Origin: Ahaetulla prasina
Lineage: Eukaryota > Chordata > Lepidosauria > Squamata > Colubridae
DNA: 64,000 nt
NCBI RefSeq assembly: GCF_028640845.1
Contig: NC_080540.1
Span: forward strand, 161,719,438 to 161,783,437
Direction of reading: 5' to 3'
In this document: positions 21,066 to 34,473 of the stretch, in pieces
How the letters are laid out: the number at the start of each line of letters is the position of its first letter
Position numbering within the stretch: the stretch's first letter is position 1
Program-made: the position numbers and the translations under genes
Notes under the pieces: model-generated
What the model was told of the DNA's origin: nothing
Database searches by the model: none
The model's input: only the letters and a program-made list of their open reading frames with translations

Positions 21066-21351
21066 CTTTTATTTATTTATTTATTTATTTATTTATTGTT
21101 TATATTTATATACCGCCCTATCTCCCAAAGGACTCAGGGCGGTTTACAGGCATTTAAAAAACAAAAAATACAATAAATACAATTCTAAAAACAATTAAAA
21201 AACTTATTCAAAAGCCTTAATTAAAAATATAAAAATTAAAACCCAAGATAAAACCCACAAACTAAAATCTAACTCAGTCCTGCGCAATTAAATAGATATG
21301 TTTTAAGCTCGCGGCGGAAGCTTAAAACATATCTATTTAATTGCGCAGGAC
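21066..21351 (-). repeat. L2-type LINE 3' fragment ending in a perfect hairpin
   Basis: Plus strand: (ATTT)n, then tataccgccctatctcccaa, ggactcagggcggtttacag. The inner end is an inverted repeat with 31-bp arms at 21277-21307 and 21321-21351 and a 13-base loop. Confidence 0.75.
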
Positions 21352-24300
21352 TCTCTCTGTCATCTTTATCTCTGTCATCTTTCTAGGAAGTTAGCAACTG
21401 GTACCATGTCAGCAGTCAAGAGGTGACTTATTCAAGGACTTGAATGGGGCATGGAATAGGGCTTAGATAATTAGCTGAAAGTTCCATAACAGATAATAAA
21501 AGACAGTGATTGGTCTTAGTAGTGAGGCCCATCTTAGAAACCTTTCTTTTTTTCTTCTTTAGAAATATTCCAGTGATAAGATTGAAGAACGGGCCGATAG
21601 AGGATTGTCTATGGAGAATGGTAAGTTGTAGCTCCTTGTCAAAGCTCATTCCAAAGAGAATGAATGAAAAACCCTTGCAATTTGATTCAGTTGGGAAGCC
21701 TCAAAATGGGAGTTCCTGGTCTCTCTCCCGGCCCCCCATGGGAGGTGGGTGAATATTGGTGTGGATCTGTTCTGTAGGGACTCTGGCCAGATTTAGGACT
21801 TCCCTATGAATGTCTGGGGAGTAGAAGACCGCGCCAGACTTCAGTGAGGAGAAAAAAATCATTAAACTAATTTTTAAACTTGAAAGATTAAGTTTAAAAT
21901 TCCAGTAAACCAAATGTTTGGCGACTATGTCACATTTCAAATTTTAAAAAAATTTGAAAAAAAAATGTTCCTGAGCTGGAATGGGGCCCTGGGCTAATTA
22001 CGTGTCCTAGAGAACATCACGCTCGTAAGCAATTTGTTTACATATTCAGGAGATGATGCAGAGGCTGAAGCAAAGAAGAAACACATACCTTTCATAAGGC
22101 TTTCATTAGGCTCTTTTCCTTTTCTCTCTGATGAAGTAATTTTGGAAATTATAGCTGAAATAATTGACACAGGTTTTTTCCATACTTGATTGCATTCCAA
22201 AGATGGCTTATACACATCCAAAAATCAGCCACACTACCCAAACATAAGAAAGAGCTCACTTTCACATCTCTTCTGAGAGGGAGAGGATAAAAGCAACATA
22301 AAAAATTTTGATAGCAAAAATTATTTCCAAAACTAGACCACTAAGTCATAGGAAGAATGGATAAGAATATGTTCTGAGATTTGAAGAACACATAAAAAGG
22401 AAACTACAGTAGCATCCCCATCCCATAGGACTCAAATAAAAACTGAACACCTTTAAAGGCTCAACACGTCTTAATCTATATTTGTCATCTATTTGAGAAG
22501 AAACATGATCCACTGTCTATTTATATTGAGAATTGTCCTTGCTTGTTTTCACAACTGTCTGTGCACATGTCTGTCATCAATTGGTTAACAAAGATCACAC
22601 ATCATCCATTAAAAATTCAATCAAAAGGATGCTTCCCACAAATATATTTTATGCATTGATTGTGGATGTTTGTTAATTCACAGTATTTATATACTGTGTG
22701 TGTGTAACAGTATGTATAATATAAAATAAAATACTGTAATTTGCCTCTATTTTACATTCAGAAACTGATCCACCTTAACTAGGGCACTATCAATATTGGA
22801 AAGAGATAGGCTGACCAATGAGCAAAATCAATGAGAAGAAAAATCTGAGAATCTGACACTTCAACCATTCGTACTGATTTGCCTTTTCAGCTTGCCGCCA
22901 TTTTAGGAAGACAAACTCCAAGAAAGTTCAGCACGCTGCACTTCAAAAATACTTTCAGAAAGAAACCAAATGTAAGATTAAATATGGTTTTCAACCCAAT
23001 GTTGCATCTTACAGTACGTAAAATAGTTTCTTTAAATTCCAATTAAAACAAATGTGAAAATAAAGACAATTTTGAGGTGCAAAGAACGAAATGAACTTCA
23101 ACTGCTGCCTCAAAATGGGCCCATATATGACCCACAGATCCCTCATGAAGCCAATCTTTTGAAGAATAGCTTTTCAACTAGCCAAGAGCAACTGGTGTGC
23201 AGAGCAGAATATCCCACTCACTATGAGACATTAAGATGCACTCCAAATGGTTGCCAATTGTCAGGAATCCCAAAACTTCAAGCTCGTATATTTCCATCCA
23301 TTAGATCCTGTGTTTCTTAATATAGATTTGAATAACAGTTAAAGGGAGAATGTTATAAATGCCTCTTTCAAGTATCTTCCCCTGCCTCACGCATGAGACT
23401 GCTAACTACTTTGTATGCCTGAAATAAACAAAGATCTGCATCTGAAAAGCAGTTTCATTTCTCATGCTTAGTAACAAAAATCACTCTTGACTAGCACCTG
23501 TATAATTAGCTTTCCCAGTGTTTAAACTGGGAGGCACCTTGTGTTAACAACAGATTTAAGGAAGTGCTCTTTGCCACCATGGACGCTTGAAAACTACTTT
23601 TGATGAGGAAGAGGATTTACAGTAGTCCGAAACATTCCCACAAGCAATCTTTCTCTCTAGTGTTCTCACGCTTCTGGCCCACCCAATAAAATACAACTCT
23701 AAGTCAACTTTAATATATCTTTGAGATCTTTTTTGTTATCTGAGAATCATGTTCCATGTAAAGGCGTATTTTATAATTCCTTCATTACTTTAGGTCTATT
23801 GCTTGACATCAACCATCACAGATATTCTCTATTACAACCATCATGTTTATTTATCTAGGGATAAATGTGTGCATATGACAAAAATTAACAAGCATGTATA
23901 TTTCAACCAGTCCAAAAAAGGACAAGGAAAAACAAATATGTTAACTGAATCAATAACCACTTATTAAAACTAATCGTCTGTAAAGGTGTCCCATTTAAAA
24001 TTTTTGTTCTTCCATTTCTTTTTCTTTCATATTGTGCTTTTATGGTGTAAGCTTGAAGAGAAGGATTTTCTTACCTCTATTCTTTGTAAGGGATGTTGGG
24101 AGTTTGGGAGGCTAAAACTCTAGCATCAGCAAACTACAGAGCCATGATACAAATAAGTCAGCTCAATATATGAGTTGTGAATTTTACCCAAACTTCAAGG
24201 CACACCAAACTGGTTACATAAAAGTACACAAAGTAAAATGCCAAGATGACCACTCAATTTACTAAAATTGAGTTATATGTCAATGGGCACTTTCTTACTA

Positions 24301-24689
24301 TGTCACATGCTAAGGGATATGCTTCTGTAAGAAAAAAAAATCGAAAAGTCAACATCCTGAAAACCGTACAGTTCCCAACAAACCCAATAAAGCAGTGGTT
24401 GCAATAAGTCATTAAAAAGAACCCTTCGTTCTTTGCTTCCAAGAACATTGTATGTAGACACAACTCATCTTGCCGAAGCAGCAAAATCTTCCTAGCCAAA
24501 AAAGTGAAAGGAAGGAAATCTGTGCTTTGAAACTGTTCCAAAAGCACATCACTCCTTGACATTGTTTCAGAGGAAACACATTGCTCCCATGATCAGTGAA
24601 CTTTCTGATGCATGCTGGATAACATATTGACCCAAAGTAGCTAAACTGAGACGAATCAAGCGTGAATCCTCACGCTTTCCAGTACTAGG
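21352..24689. other. Intron, no gene or clear repeat recognised
   Basis: A short (TG)n lies near 22695-22705. Open frames up to 88 codons, for example 23054-23320 plus, have no recognisable domain. Confidence 0.4.
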
Positions 24690-25083
24690 CAAGGCGGTTG
24701 TTAAATTAGTTGTGCCTGGTTTTATGACTCTTTTTTTTTTGGCCACAGCTGTAAGTGAATCGTGGCAGTTGCTAAATGAATCATGTAGTCATTAAGGTAA
24801 TTCAGCTTTCCCTTGCTTTGCTTATTGGACGCCGGCTGGGAAAGTCAGAAACGGTGATCACATGATCCCAGGATGCTGCAACTATTATAAATATAAGCCA
24901 GTTGTCAAACACCAGAATTTTAATCACGTGGCTATGAGAGGTGCTATGAGAGTTGTAAATGTGAGGACTGAGCACTATGAGAGTTGTAAATGTGAGTACT
25001 GGTTGTAGGTCAGTGCTTTTTTTCAGTGCTATTATGCTAACAGTTGCTAAACGAATAGCTGAAAGTCCAGGACTACCTGTACT
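24690..25083 (+). repeat. Dispersed TIR element, left end eroded
   Basis: Family words include ggccacagctgtaagtgaatc, tataaatataagccagttgtc and the end aaagtccaggactacctgta. An internal word (gctatgagagttgtaaatgtgag) is repeated in tandem. Confidence 0.7.
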
Positions 25084-25156
25084 AATGCCAACATGCAAAA
25101 AACAACATGGAAAATACATAGCAGACTATAAGTGCACAGAAAAAAACATGAGCAGC

Positions 25157-26290
25157 TACACTAGAGAATACCAGAGTTGGAAGAGACCTTGGAGGTCTTC
25201 TAGTCCAACCTCCTACTCAAGCAGGAGACCCTATAACCATTCAAGACAAATGACTTTCCAATCCCTTCTTAAAAACTTCCAGTGTTGGAGGACCCAAAAC
25301 TTCTGGAGTCAAACTGTTCCACTGATTGTTTTCACCGACAGGAAATTTCTCTGTAGTTATAGGCTGGATCTCTCCTTGATAAGTTTCCATTTGTTACTTG
25401 TTTTACCCTCACAGGTTTTGGAGGATAGGTTGACCCCCACCTCTCTATGACATTCCCTCAAATATTGAAAGACTGCTATCATCTCCCCTAGTCCTTCTGT
25501 TTGTTAGACTAGTTGTTCCCAGTTCCCCCAACCAGTGGTAGGTTTCAAAAATTTTCACTACCAGTTCAGTGGGTGTGGCTAGGTGGGGGGCATGTGACTG
25601 AGTGGGCGTGGCCAACTTGACATCACTCATGCCCACACCCACTCATTCACATGACCCCTCCCACCTAGTCACGCCCAGAGGAAAAGGTAGGAAAATTTTT
25701 GGAATTTCCACCCATTTACCCCCACCTTCCCTTTGCCAGTTGCCCCCGTTTCCCCTCCTTTAGCAGCCCTGGCCCTAGCCCCGCTTCCTCCCCCCCCCAC
25801 CGCCTCTTTGTTTGGGCTGCTTACCTTCTGCAGCTGGTCCAATGTCCGGAAGGCAAGCTGACCAGAGTTTTCGGCGGCCCCCAGCCAGCCGCTGCTGCTG
25901 GAAAGCGGCTGGCAAAGACACCTCCAAAAAAGTATCGGAGGTTGCGGCAAAAATTGCTGCCATGCTGTTGCCATGTTCTTCACACATGTGCATCCCATTG
26001 GACTTGCAAGGCAAGAACATGGCGGCGACGAACATGGCGGGCAAGGCAAGCGAGCAGTGACCGGGGGACCGGTTCAGGGGTGTGGCCATCGCTACTGGTT
26101 TGGTGACCATGGCCAAATTTCAGCCAACAGTTCGTTTGAGTTGGTGCGAACCGGCTGAATACCACCTCTGCTCCCAACAGTTCATCATAGTTTAGTCTCC
26201 AGCCCCCTAACCATCTTTTGTGGCTCTTTCTCTGAATTCTTTCTAGAGTCTCAACATCTTTTTTATATTGTGGTGATAAAACTGGATGCA
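25157..26290 (-). repeat. CR1-type LINE fragment split by a hAT-like element
   Basis: The plus strand shows agagttggaagagaccttgg, aggtcttctagtccaacctc and further CR1 reverse-complement words up to 25532. It resumes at 26171 (ttcatcatagtttagtctcc) after the inserted element. Confidence 0.7.
25533..26170. mobile_element. hAT-like non-autonomous element (CAGTGGT family), near-perfect 8-bp TSD
   Basis: Ends cagtggtaggtttca and gctgaataccacctctg are inverted repeats. The flanks cccccaac and ctcccaac differ by one base. The core is GC-rich with aggtgggaggggtcatgtga-type words on either strand. No transposase frame was seen. Confidence 0.8.
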
Positions 26291-29200
26291 GAAGCCCACA
26301 GAAAGCCCCCTATTTCTTTGCTCTGATCCTAAATATCACTACTGGCAGTTAATATATCAGAACAGCATGGATAATTAAAGCACAAACGGCTGTAATTAGA
26401 ATGGAGAACTAGAGAAGCACTCATTCTCTTGTGCTTTTGTCTCTTTCCTATAACTTCCCAAGAGTTATTCAAGGAATTTCCAGAAGAATAAATTTGGAAA
26501 AAAGAGGAAAGGGATGAGAAATCCCTGCTACTAAATCGTTCTAAAGGTTGAGCAGAATTTGAATTTGAGATCAAAAACATTCTTATCATTTCTAAAATAT
26601 CTTGCAAACATTCCAAAAATATTGCTTTATCGGTATAAGGGTTCTTTCTTATTTTTTAGCAGATCGGCAGACTGTTAGCACAGATCTGCCAATTTAAGCT
26701 GTAACATTCCCAAGCAGAATAATTTAACAAGAAACCAGTGTCTATTTCTTTAAAAACCTGCATCTCAGGTTATCAGGGTCACTTTATACAATGCAGTAAC
26801 ATTTTCTAGAAATATTTTAATATTCTTCATTAAAATGCAGCAAGACTAAAAAAGCAGGTTGGTATCGGAAGGATTACAGTAAGGATAAGAAAATAATTAT
26901 AAAAGTTTAAAAGCAAAAAAAATGTTTTGTAAAGAAAAATTTGCATAAACTCTATATACTTAGATATTTGTATGCACGTTGCCCAATATACTTTTTGCAA
27001 TCTATTTTCTCCAGTATATTTCTACCTATTCCTGCCTCAAACCCTGTTGTGTTGTCTCATTGTGGCAGGGATGCTCAAATGATGGGAAAGGTGGAAAGAA
27101 AGAGAAGAGGGGCACCAGCAGCAAGTCGGATGGTCTCAGTGGTGATGGACTATCATGGAGAAAATCTTTCTATGTGATAACCAGCAGTTGAAAGTGATTG
27201 ATGGCTTAATGGATAACCCATCCATCGATTATTTCTGTAAATGAACTAATAATTATGTCACTAATAAGCACTAATAATGTTCTCATACATATGCTTTTTA
27301 TCAAGGCACTTGCAACACATCGTCTTAGCCCATTTTCAGGTTGGGCAGAATATGTGTTTATTCTGCTGTAAAAGTATAAATAAAAATGTAACTTCTCAAT
27401 GGCTGTATCAAGATGCAATACGCATATATATGTAAACACACACACACACATTTTATTCTGCCTTTTTTACAAATAACTCAAGGTGGCAAACACATCTAAC
27501 ATACTTTAATATTTCCACTCACAACAACTGTGTGCGGTGAGTTGGCCTGAAAGAGAGATTTCTGTGCTTCTGTATATGAATGTTTATGTAAAAATAAAAA
27601 TTTGGTCTCACTGAAGCAACAAGGAAGAATATTTGATGTTTGTTTGGTTTTTATTGCCACCCATCTAAACTAAGGACTATGGGTGGGATATATCATAAAA
27701 AAGAGTTAAAAACAATTAAAACAACCTAGGCTAACTCAAATTAAATTACACTAGATTCCCAAAGTTGCTAGACTATTATATTACATATTAGAATAGTAAT
27801 ATGTATATTACGATTATATATTGTATAAGTGTGCTACACTATTATATAGTGATCTGTTCTGCACAAAAACCTAAGTCATAAACCATGGTTTACAAATAAC
27901 AACGGCTGTTTATCAAGCCAAAACCATATAATTCTTATTATGGTTTATTATGTAAAGCCAATGTGAATACGAACCCAAATCATGGCTTGCACTAATAAAA
28001 CCATACAAACCATTACTAAAAATGAGATATTTTTCTTTTGGTGAAAAGACATATTCTTCCAATGACAATTTAATGGTGAAGCCCACAGTAGGAAGAAGTC
28101 ATATGGAGCCCCTTAAACATAGTTACATTATGTTAATTAAAAGATTAAAAACAAATTTCAGACTACCAGTGAATGACAATATTGTAAATAATCTTTCTTG
28201 TACCATTTTTTTTTAGCCAATATGCTTTTTACAAAGAACTACTGCTTTGCAACAAAATAAAATGTTCCAAGTGAGGAAAAAAACTGGACGTTTCCAGCAT
28301 ATATTCTGTCATAAGGTGCAACAGACTGTTTAATAATGAAGATTTTAGTTGCTGTGTCCTGTTTTAATTATTGTATTGCCACAATAGAATAGTTCTGTTT
28401 CAATGAACTGAATTCCTGGATGATTGGAGAAAATTCTACTACAAAAGATATATAAATATATCACTACTACTTATACTTTTAATTGCTCAATATTACTAAA
28501 AGTAATATAAAATTCTTAGGAAGAAACAAAATGAACTAATTTGCCTTTACTATAACTACATGTTGGAATCTGGGGCATCGTATTGGTCTAGTGTCTGACT
28601 GGGTCTGGAACACATTAGTAAGCCAAACTTCTAAAATATGCTTCATTAAAACGTTAGACATACTACTCTTTATCTTAGGCTACTCCAGGCTACCAAGGCA
28701 TGACAAATGTTAACAAGAGATGCCCCCAATCTAAGCTATACCTTGAAAAATAAAATTACTGATAGTTGAAATTAGTGTCAGGTAAAACCTTTCAAAATTT
28801 CAGTGTTCTGATGTATAAGATTTCAGCAACTGCACAAACATTTCAAAGAGCTCATGGAAGATTGCCAACATTGTGTGACATTTCTACAGGTTTGATAGAG
28901 AATGACAATTTTAAAATACCGCAGAAGGATAGCTGCAAGATATTGAAGAAAGAGTAAGAAAAATATCAATGGAGTCCCAAGGAAAAATTATATGGCAAGT
29001 TACTGGAAGACATAAAGACCTTAATTAAGGAGGCACTGTTGATGGATAGTTTCCGTATACAGGAGGTTAAAAAAAAAACTTGCTCTAAGAAGGATTAAAA
29101 GGAGCAGAACACTTGAATTCATCTTTGTCATTAAAAAAGACCTGCAGTTGTAAATCATGCCTGTTTTCAGTTCTGAGTGGTTTCTCAACTAGAGCACTTT
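26291..29200. other. Intron, mostly unrecognised
   Basis: It includes a short (CA)n at 27436-27452 and an L2-like tail at about 27640-27740 (tttattgccacccatctaaac). No gene was supported. Confidence 0.4.
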
Positions 29201-29202
29201 AG

Positions 29203-29586
29203 CTAGCCCTTGATTTACAATAGTTCATTTAGTGACCGTTCGAAGTTACAACAGCACTGAAAAAAGTGACATGACCATTTTTCACACTTATGACCGTTGC
29301 AGCATTCCCATGGTCACACGATCAAAATTCGGATGCTTGGCAACTGACTCACATTTGTGATGGTTGCAATGTCCCAGGGTCATGTAATCACCTTTTGCAA
29401 TCTTCTGACAAAGTCAATGGAGAAACCAGATTCATTTAACAACTGTGTTATTAATTTACCAACTACAGTGATTCACTTAACAAACATGGCAAAAAAGTCA
29501 TAAAATAGAGTAAAATTCACTTAACAAATTTCTCACTTAGCAACATAAATTTTGGGCTCAATTGTGGTCGTAAATCTACCTGTAGA
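29203..29586 (-). repeat. Dispersed TIR element, nearly full length
   Basis: It runs from cccttgatttacaatag to gtggtcgtaaatctacctgta, with the internal family words in order. Confidence 0.75.
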
Positions 29587-30721
29587 TGAAGATAATCTGA
29601 CCACACTGATCCATAGTTTGTTTGGATTATCACACTGATTTCTATATCCTCTTGAAGATAGTTTGAGGTCACCTACCTTGTTACAGAATGCTAATATTTA
29701 TTTAGCTTTGTGCTCAGTAAACAAACTTTGCTAAGGCTTGTGCAAATCATCTGAGGAGCAAAATGACCCATTGGATCTATTCCTCATGCTCCAACCATTC
29801 AAAGTGCCAGAATGGCTGTTATGAAATCTTTCAAGGTCCTCCGGGCATGCTTGTATAAAGCTTTGCCACCAATCCTGGCAGAAGTACACTCTGGGCATTC
29901 ACACTCGACCCAAAGGCTGCAGGAAAGCTTCAAAAGAGCCACTTTGATTCTTTAAAAAGTTGGATTCTTTGCAGTTTTCAGGAACAGATCAAAAGAGGAG
30001 CATCAGCTGCAGAAGTTAAATGAACTTGCAGAGGCCTATAATACAGCACAATTTTAAATTTTCTGCCTTATTTTTGTTTTATTATTCAGTGACTGCATAG
30101 ACAGCAATATGTACCTCCAGTAAAAAGAATGCCCTTTTTGTTCAAAGTGAATGCACAAATATTCCTATCTAAACTGACATCGGCTGCAATGCACTGCAAG
30201 AGTACAACATAATAGCTAGAGATGATGGGTCTTGTGGTCTACCATGTTTGATGAAAGCTAAGTTTAAAAGGTTAGCTCAGAATATGCCCATAGTTTTCTA
30301 ACTGGCATTTGAATAGAGACTGTATTCAATATGATTTCCCAAGGGAGCCCTTGAGATTTCAGGAAATGTTGGCTTCCTGGGATTTAGCAAAACTGCAGCA
30401 TTTGCTATTTTCAGACTGTCCCCCAATTTCCTTACAGTTTAAATAAATGTTTCCTCACAATCGTTCGTGTCTAAAAAGGCAATTTGAAAAACAAGGTTAG
30501 AGTACTGCAATCAAGTGAGATTTATTGTTAGATTGCTCTAACTAAATCTCTACTTGTTCACCAAACACTGCATTTTGAGGTAGGCTTTCTTATAGTGGTA
30601 TAAGCCCATTAAAATATAAAAGCAAGAATCTGATGCTGTCAGAAAACAAATTTATCCTTTTTATATATGGCTAATTAGAGGGGGAGGGAGAACAAATTTA
30701 CTATAATCTTTTAATATCTTT

Positions 30722-31077
30722 ATAGGGACCCGGTGGCTCAATGGCTAAGACACTGAGCTTGTCGATTGAAAGGTTGGCAGTTTAGCGGTTCGAATCCCTA
30801 GTGCCGCATAATGGGGTGAGCTCCCATTATTTGTCCCAACTTCTGCCAACCTAGCAGTTCGAAAGCACGTAAAAAATGCAAGTAGAAAAATAGGGACCAC
30901 CTTTGGTGGGAAGGTAACAGTGCTCTGTGCGCCTTTGGTGTTTAGTCATGTGGGCCAAATGACCACGGAGACGACTTTGGACAACGCTGGCTCTTTGGCT
31001 TTGAAATGGAGATGAGCACCGCCCCCTAGAGTTGGGAATGACTAGCACGTATGTGCGAGGGGAACCTTTACCTTTAG
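30722..31077 (+). mobile_element. tRNA-derived SINE with Bov-B-like tail (Sauria-type), 12-bp TSD
   Basis: The head ggtggctcaatggctaagac (A-box-like) and ggttcgaatccctag (B box) are pol III promoter elements. The body is ctagcagttcgaaagcacgt ... gagatgagcaccgcccccta. The tail gaacctttaccttta resembles a Bov-B 3' end, whose enzyme would mobilise it. The duplication tttaatatcttt is at 30710-30721 and 31078-31089. Confidence 0.88.
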
Positions 31078-31756
31078 TTTAATATCTTTGCTATAAACAA
31101 CATTCTAACTGATTATGCTAATCTTCTGAGCTATTTAGTCAGTAGAGTATTCCAATACTTATTTAAATATTTATGAATGTGTTTTCCACTTCACAGTTAA
31201 TCTCAAAAAGAGCTGCCAATTGGCAGGAGGAAAAAGAGAGAAAGCACCCAATACAAAAGAAAACAAATAGGTGGACTATCTCAAGTGCCAAGAGAATATA
31301 ATTTATTATAAACACACAAAGTTTTTTATGTTTAATTCCTTTGAGGCATGCTCTTATTACATGGAAAATAGCTTATTGTTGAACTTAATCCAAAGTATCT
31401 GAAACTTTTAAAGTCCCTACTTATCTTTTTGGACTTTATTTCTAACCCTACACCCATGATGTGCAAGTGTACACAAATCCTCTCACAATGCCATGCAACC
31501 TACAGTTGCATCAAAAACATGCTTCAAGCAAAATGATACTGAAAATTATATACATATTCATCCTTCCCTTATTCCCAGTAAAATCTGAGGAGACTGGAAA
31601 CAATCAGTTCCTTCACCTTCAGCCAGTCATTGCTTGCAGCATTTTTGACAATGCTACTCTTTTAGATTACAGGATACAAGAGGATTCCCTAGCCACCATT
31701 CACTGAGAAATATTTCTTAGCCAATTTTACTGCCCAACTCAAACATAATAGGATAA

Positions 31757-32134
31757 TATAGATAGTCCTTGACTTATAAGCACAATTGAACCCCAAATAT
31801 CTGTTGTTAAGTGAGACAGTTGTTAAGTGAGTTTTGCCCCATTTTACAACCTTTCTTGCCACAGTTGTTAGATGAATCACTGCAGATGTTTAGCTACTAA
31901 CATGGCTGTTAAGTGAATTGGGCTTCCCAATTGACTTTGCTTGTCAGAAGTTCGCAAAAGATGATTATATGATCCCGCGATATTCCAACCGTCAGTTGCC
32001 AAGCACCTGAATTTTGATCACATGGCCATGGGAACAGTCGTAAGTGCGAAAAATAGTCGTAAGTCGCTTTTTTCAGTGCCACTGTAACTTTGAACGGTCA
32101 TTAAAGGAACTCTTGTAAGTTGAGGACTATCTGT
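31757..32134 (+). repeat. Dispersed TIR element, full length
   Basis: It runs from gatagtccttgacttataag to cttgtaagttgaggactatctgt. It is one of the most complete copies and is useful as the family model. Confidence 0.78.
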
Positions 32135-32247
32135 TCTTTTTTACTCTCATTTTAAAAAGGCATTTGAAAATCCCAATATATGACATTGGCACTCACATGT
32201 TTTTCAAAATCATAAATAGATCCTGATTACATTATTTCTTGTAGTAC

Positions 32248-32625
32248 AGATAATCCTTAATTTGTGATTGTTCAAAGTTTTGACAGATCTTCCTAGGGGG
32301 TGGAGGAACTTAAACCTGGATTCAAAGGTCCAACAGCCACACATGTACACACACCCATGTGATCCTGTTATGTGCACTTGGTGCACTCAGCAACCAGCTC
32401 GCATATACCAGTATATGGCTATTTGCAACATCCCAGTCATGTGACTGCATTTTATAAAAGCAACACCATTGGTTTTCTTAACAACTGTGGTATTCATTTA
32501 ATGACCACAGCAAAAAAGATCTATAAAATCAGGTTGGTCATGTGACTGATCCACTTTACAGCTGTCACAAGTTATGATCATAATGGGCAGGGTCCATTAC
32601 AATCGTAACTCAGGGACTACGTGTA
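32248..32625. repeat. Diverged member of the dispersed TIR family
   Basis: The ends agataatccttaatttgtg and cgtaactcagggactacgtgta, with similar internal words, are preserved. The centre differs. Confidence 0.5.
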
Positions 32626-32629
32626 GATT

Positions 32630-34473
32630 CTTATTACTTATTGCGTAAATAAAAAGTAAAAAGACTTGGAAAAAAAGCTTAAAATATTATTATTCCAGAA
32701 ACTCTTAAGGTGATCCTATGGATAACAAAACATACTCTGTAAAGCAGACAAGAAAGTCTCTGATCCTTTCCTATGTAGAAACAAATAAAGCTAAATACAA
32801 ACCTTCCTAGAACCATCACAAATATATTAATTCACTAAGCAAACCTAATACTTCGTTTTAATTTATGTATAAAATTATTTCAACTAACTTAACAAAACAG
32901 TGTCAGAAATAAATGCAATAGTTTATCTTAGCTAAAACATATTATCTCAATCGTGCCCTTAATTTATTAGAATTTTCTATGCAATTTCCAATTCTTTAAG
33001 TCATGAAGATAATGGATTGGAGTAGAAAGGCAGCAAAAAAAGACTTGTCTACAGATTTGATTGCTTAAAGCTTTATCAACATTTAGCATATAACTGAAGT
33101 CTGAAGCTTTTAAATTAATTCAAATTGGAAGGTTAAACTTCAAATCTAGCTGAAACTGTACTTTACAGACACAGTTCATGAATAAATCTGAGTAATCTGG
33201 GCTTTCAAATGGGAATATAGCGATTTTATTTAAAACACTACCAGTATTATAAGCCAAAATAATTGTAAATACATGGAGGAAACACATCATTGTTCCCTTG
33301 TTAAGGCTTAATAAAGTATAAATAAGCCCTATTAGCATGTCTTTCTTAGAACAAGTTTCAAATATCTAATTAAATCAGTTATTGGCTAATGCCACACTAC
33401 CTTTCCATAACTATTGAAAAGAATCAAAATCATACCTATATATTGTTATTTTGATTATTATTTTAGCATTGAAACACTTGTCATTTTGATTTATAATTTT
33501 ATTTACTTTAGGATTTTTTTTTTCAAAAGTATAACAGGGAAGAAATTCTTCCAACCTGTAAATACGGGGAGTAACATTTGTATTATTGAAACAGAAGCAC
33601 TACTGAAAGTTAGATGGTTGTACAAAAAATTCATGTTGGTTATTGGTTCAACAGTGAAAGCCTTAGTTATGGGGCCCCATAATCCATGATAACTACATGA
33701 AAGACTTAAGCATTAGCCTGATGCTAATAATATATGCTAATTCATATATTCATGAAAAAAAAAAAGCTCCTGCATTCCCAAACCTGTTCATAACAACTAC
33801 TATGACCAGGACCACAAATTAACTCACAGTGCAATCCTAGATTTCCTGATGAATCTATACTATCTATAAAAGATTTGGCAATAGTGTAAGTCTCTTAATC
33901 CCCACACTGTAACAACTGAACATGCTTGCAAAATCTTAAATTATATCTATAATAAACTATCAGCATAGAGCAATTATACTGTTTGTTGTAAAGTAATAAA
34001 ACAAAATGTAGTTATGATCTCAGCAATTATACGACCAGTATACTTGGAATAAGTAACAGCATTCCTCTGACACTATTTTGGGATGCCCCGTTCAAGGGTC
34101 CAAAAATTCAACATCTTGTAAAATGATGAGGAAGTTTTCCTTTATCTGGTCATCTTGTAAATACTTGCTCAATGGAAATGCATTTCCACAGAAGCATAAT
34201 ATGCTTAAGGCATATGCAAATATGAGTGGGAATTTAATGTACTTTAGAGACAGAGCCTGCTGAATAAGAAGGAAAGAGTCACAAAGATATATTTTCATGT
34301 ATACAAAATTAATATGGATATACAAAATCAGTTCTGTGAAACAGATTGCATATTACAAACATATGGAAAAGATTACTTCATATCAAACTTGCCTGTTCAT
34401 GCATAGATATATGCATGATTTTTTTTGTCATGATGCAATTTTTGACAGCCTTCTTCTGAAATCTTGTTTAATT
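32630..34473. other. AT-rich intron, nothing recognised
   Basis: No feature supported. Confidence 0.4.

Noticed and set aside
30722..31077. tRNA gene at the head of the SINE
   Set aside because: A- and B-box-like words are present but the sequence does not fold as a full tRNA and continues into the SINE body.
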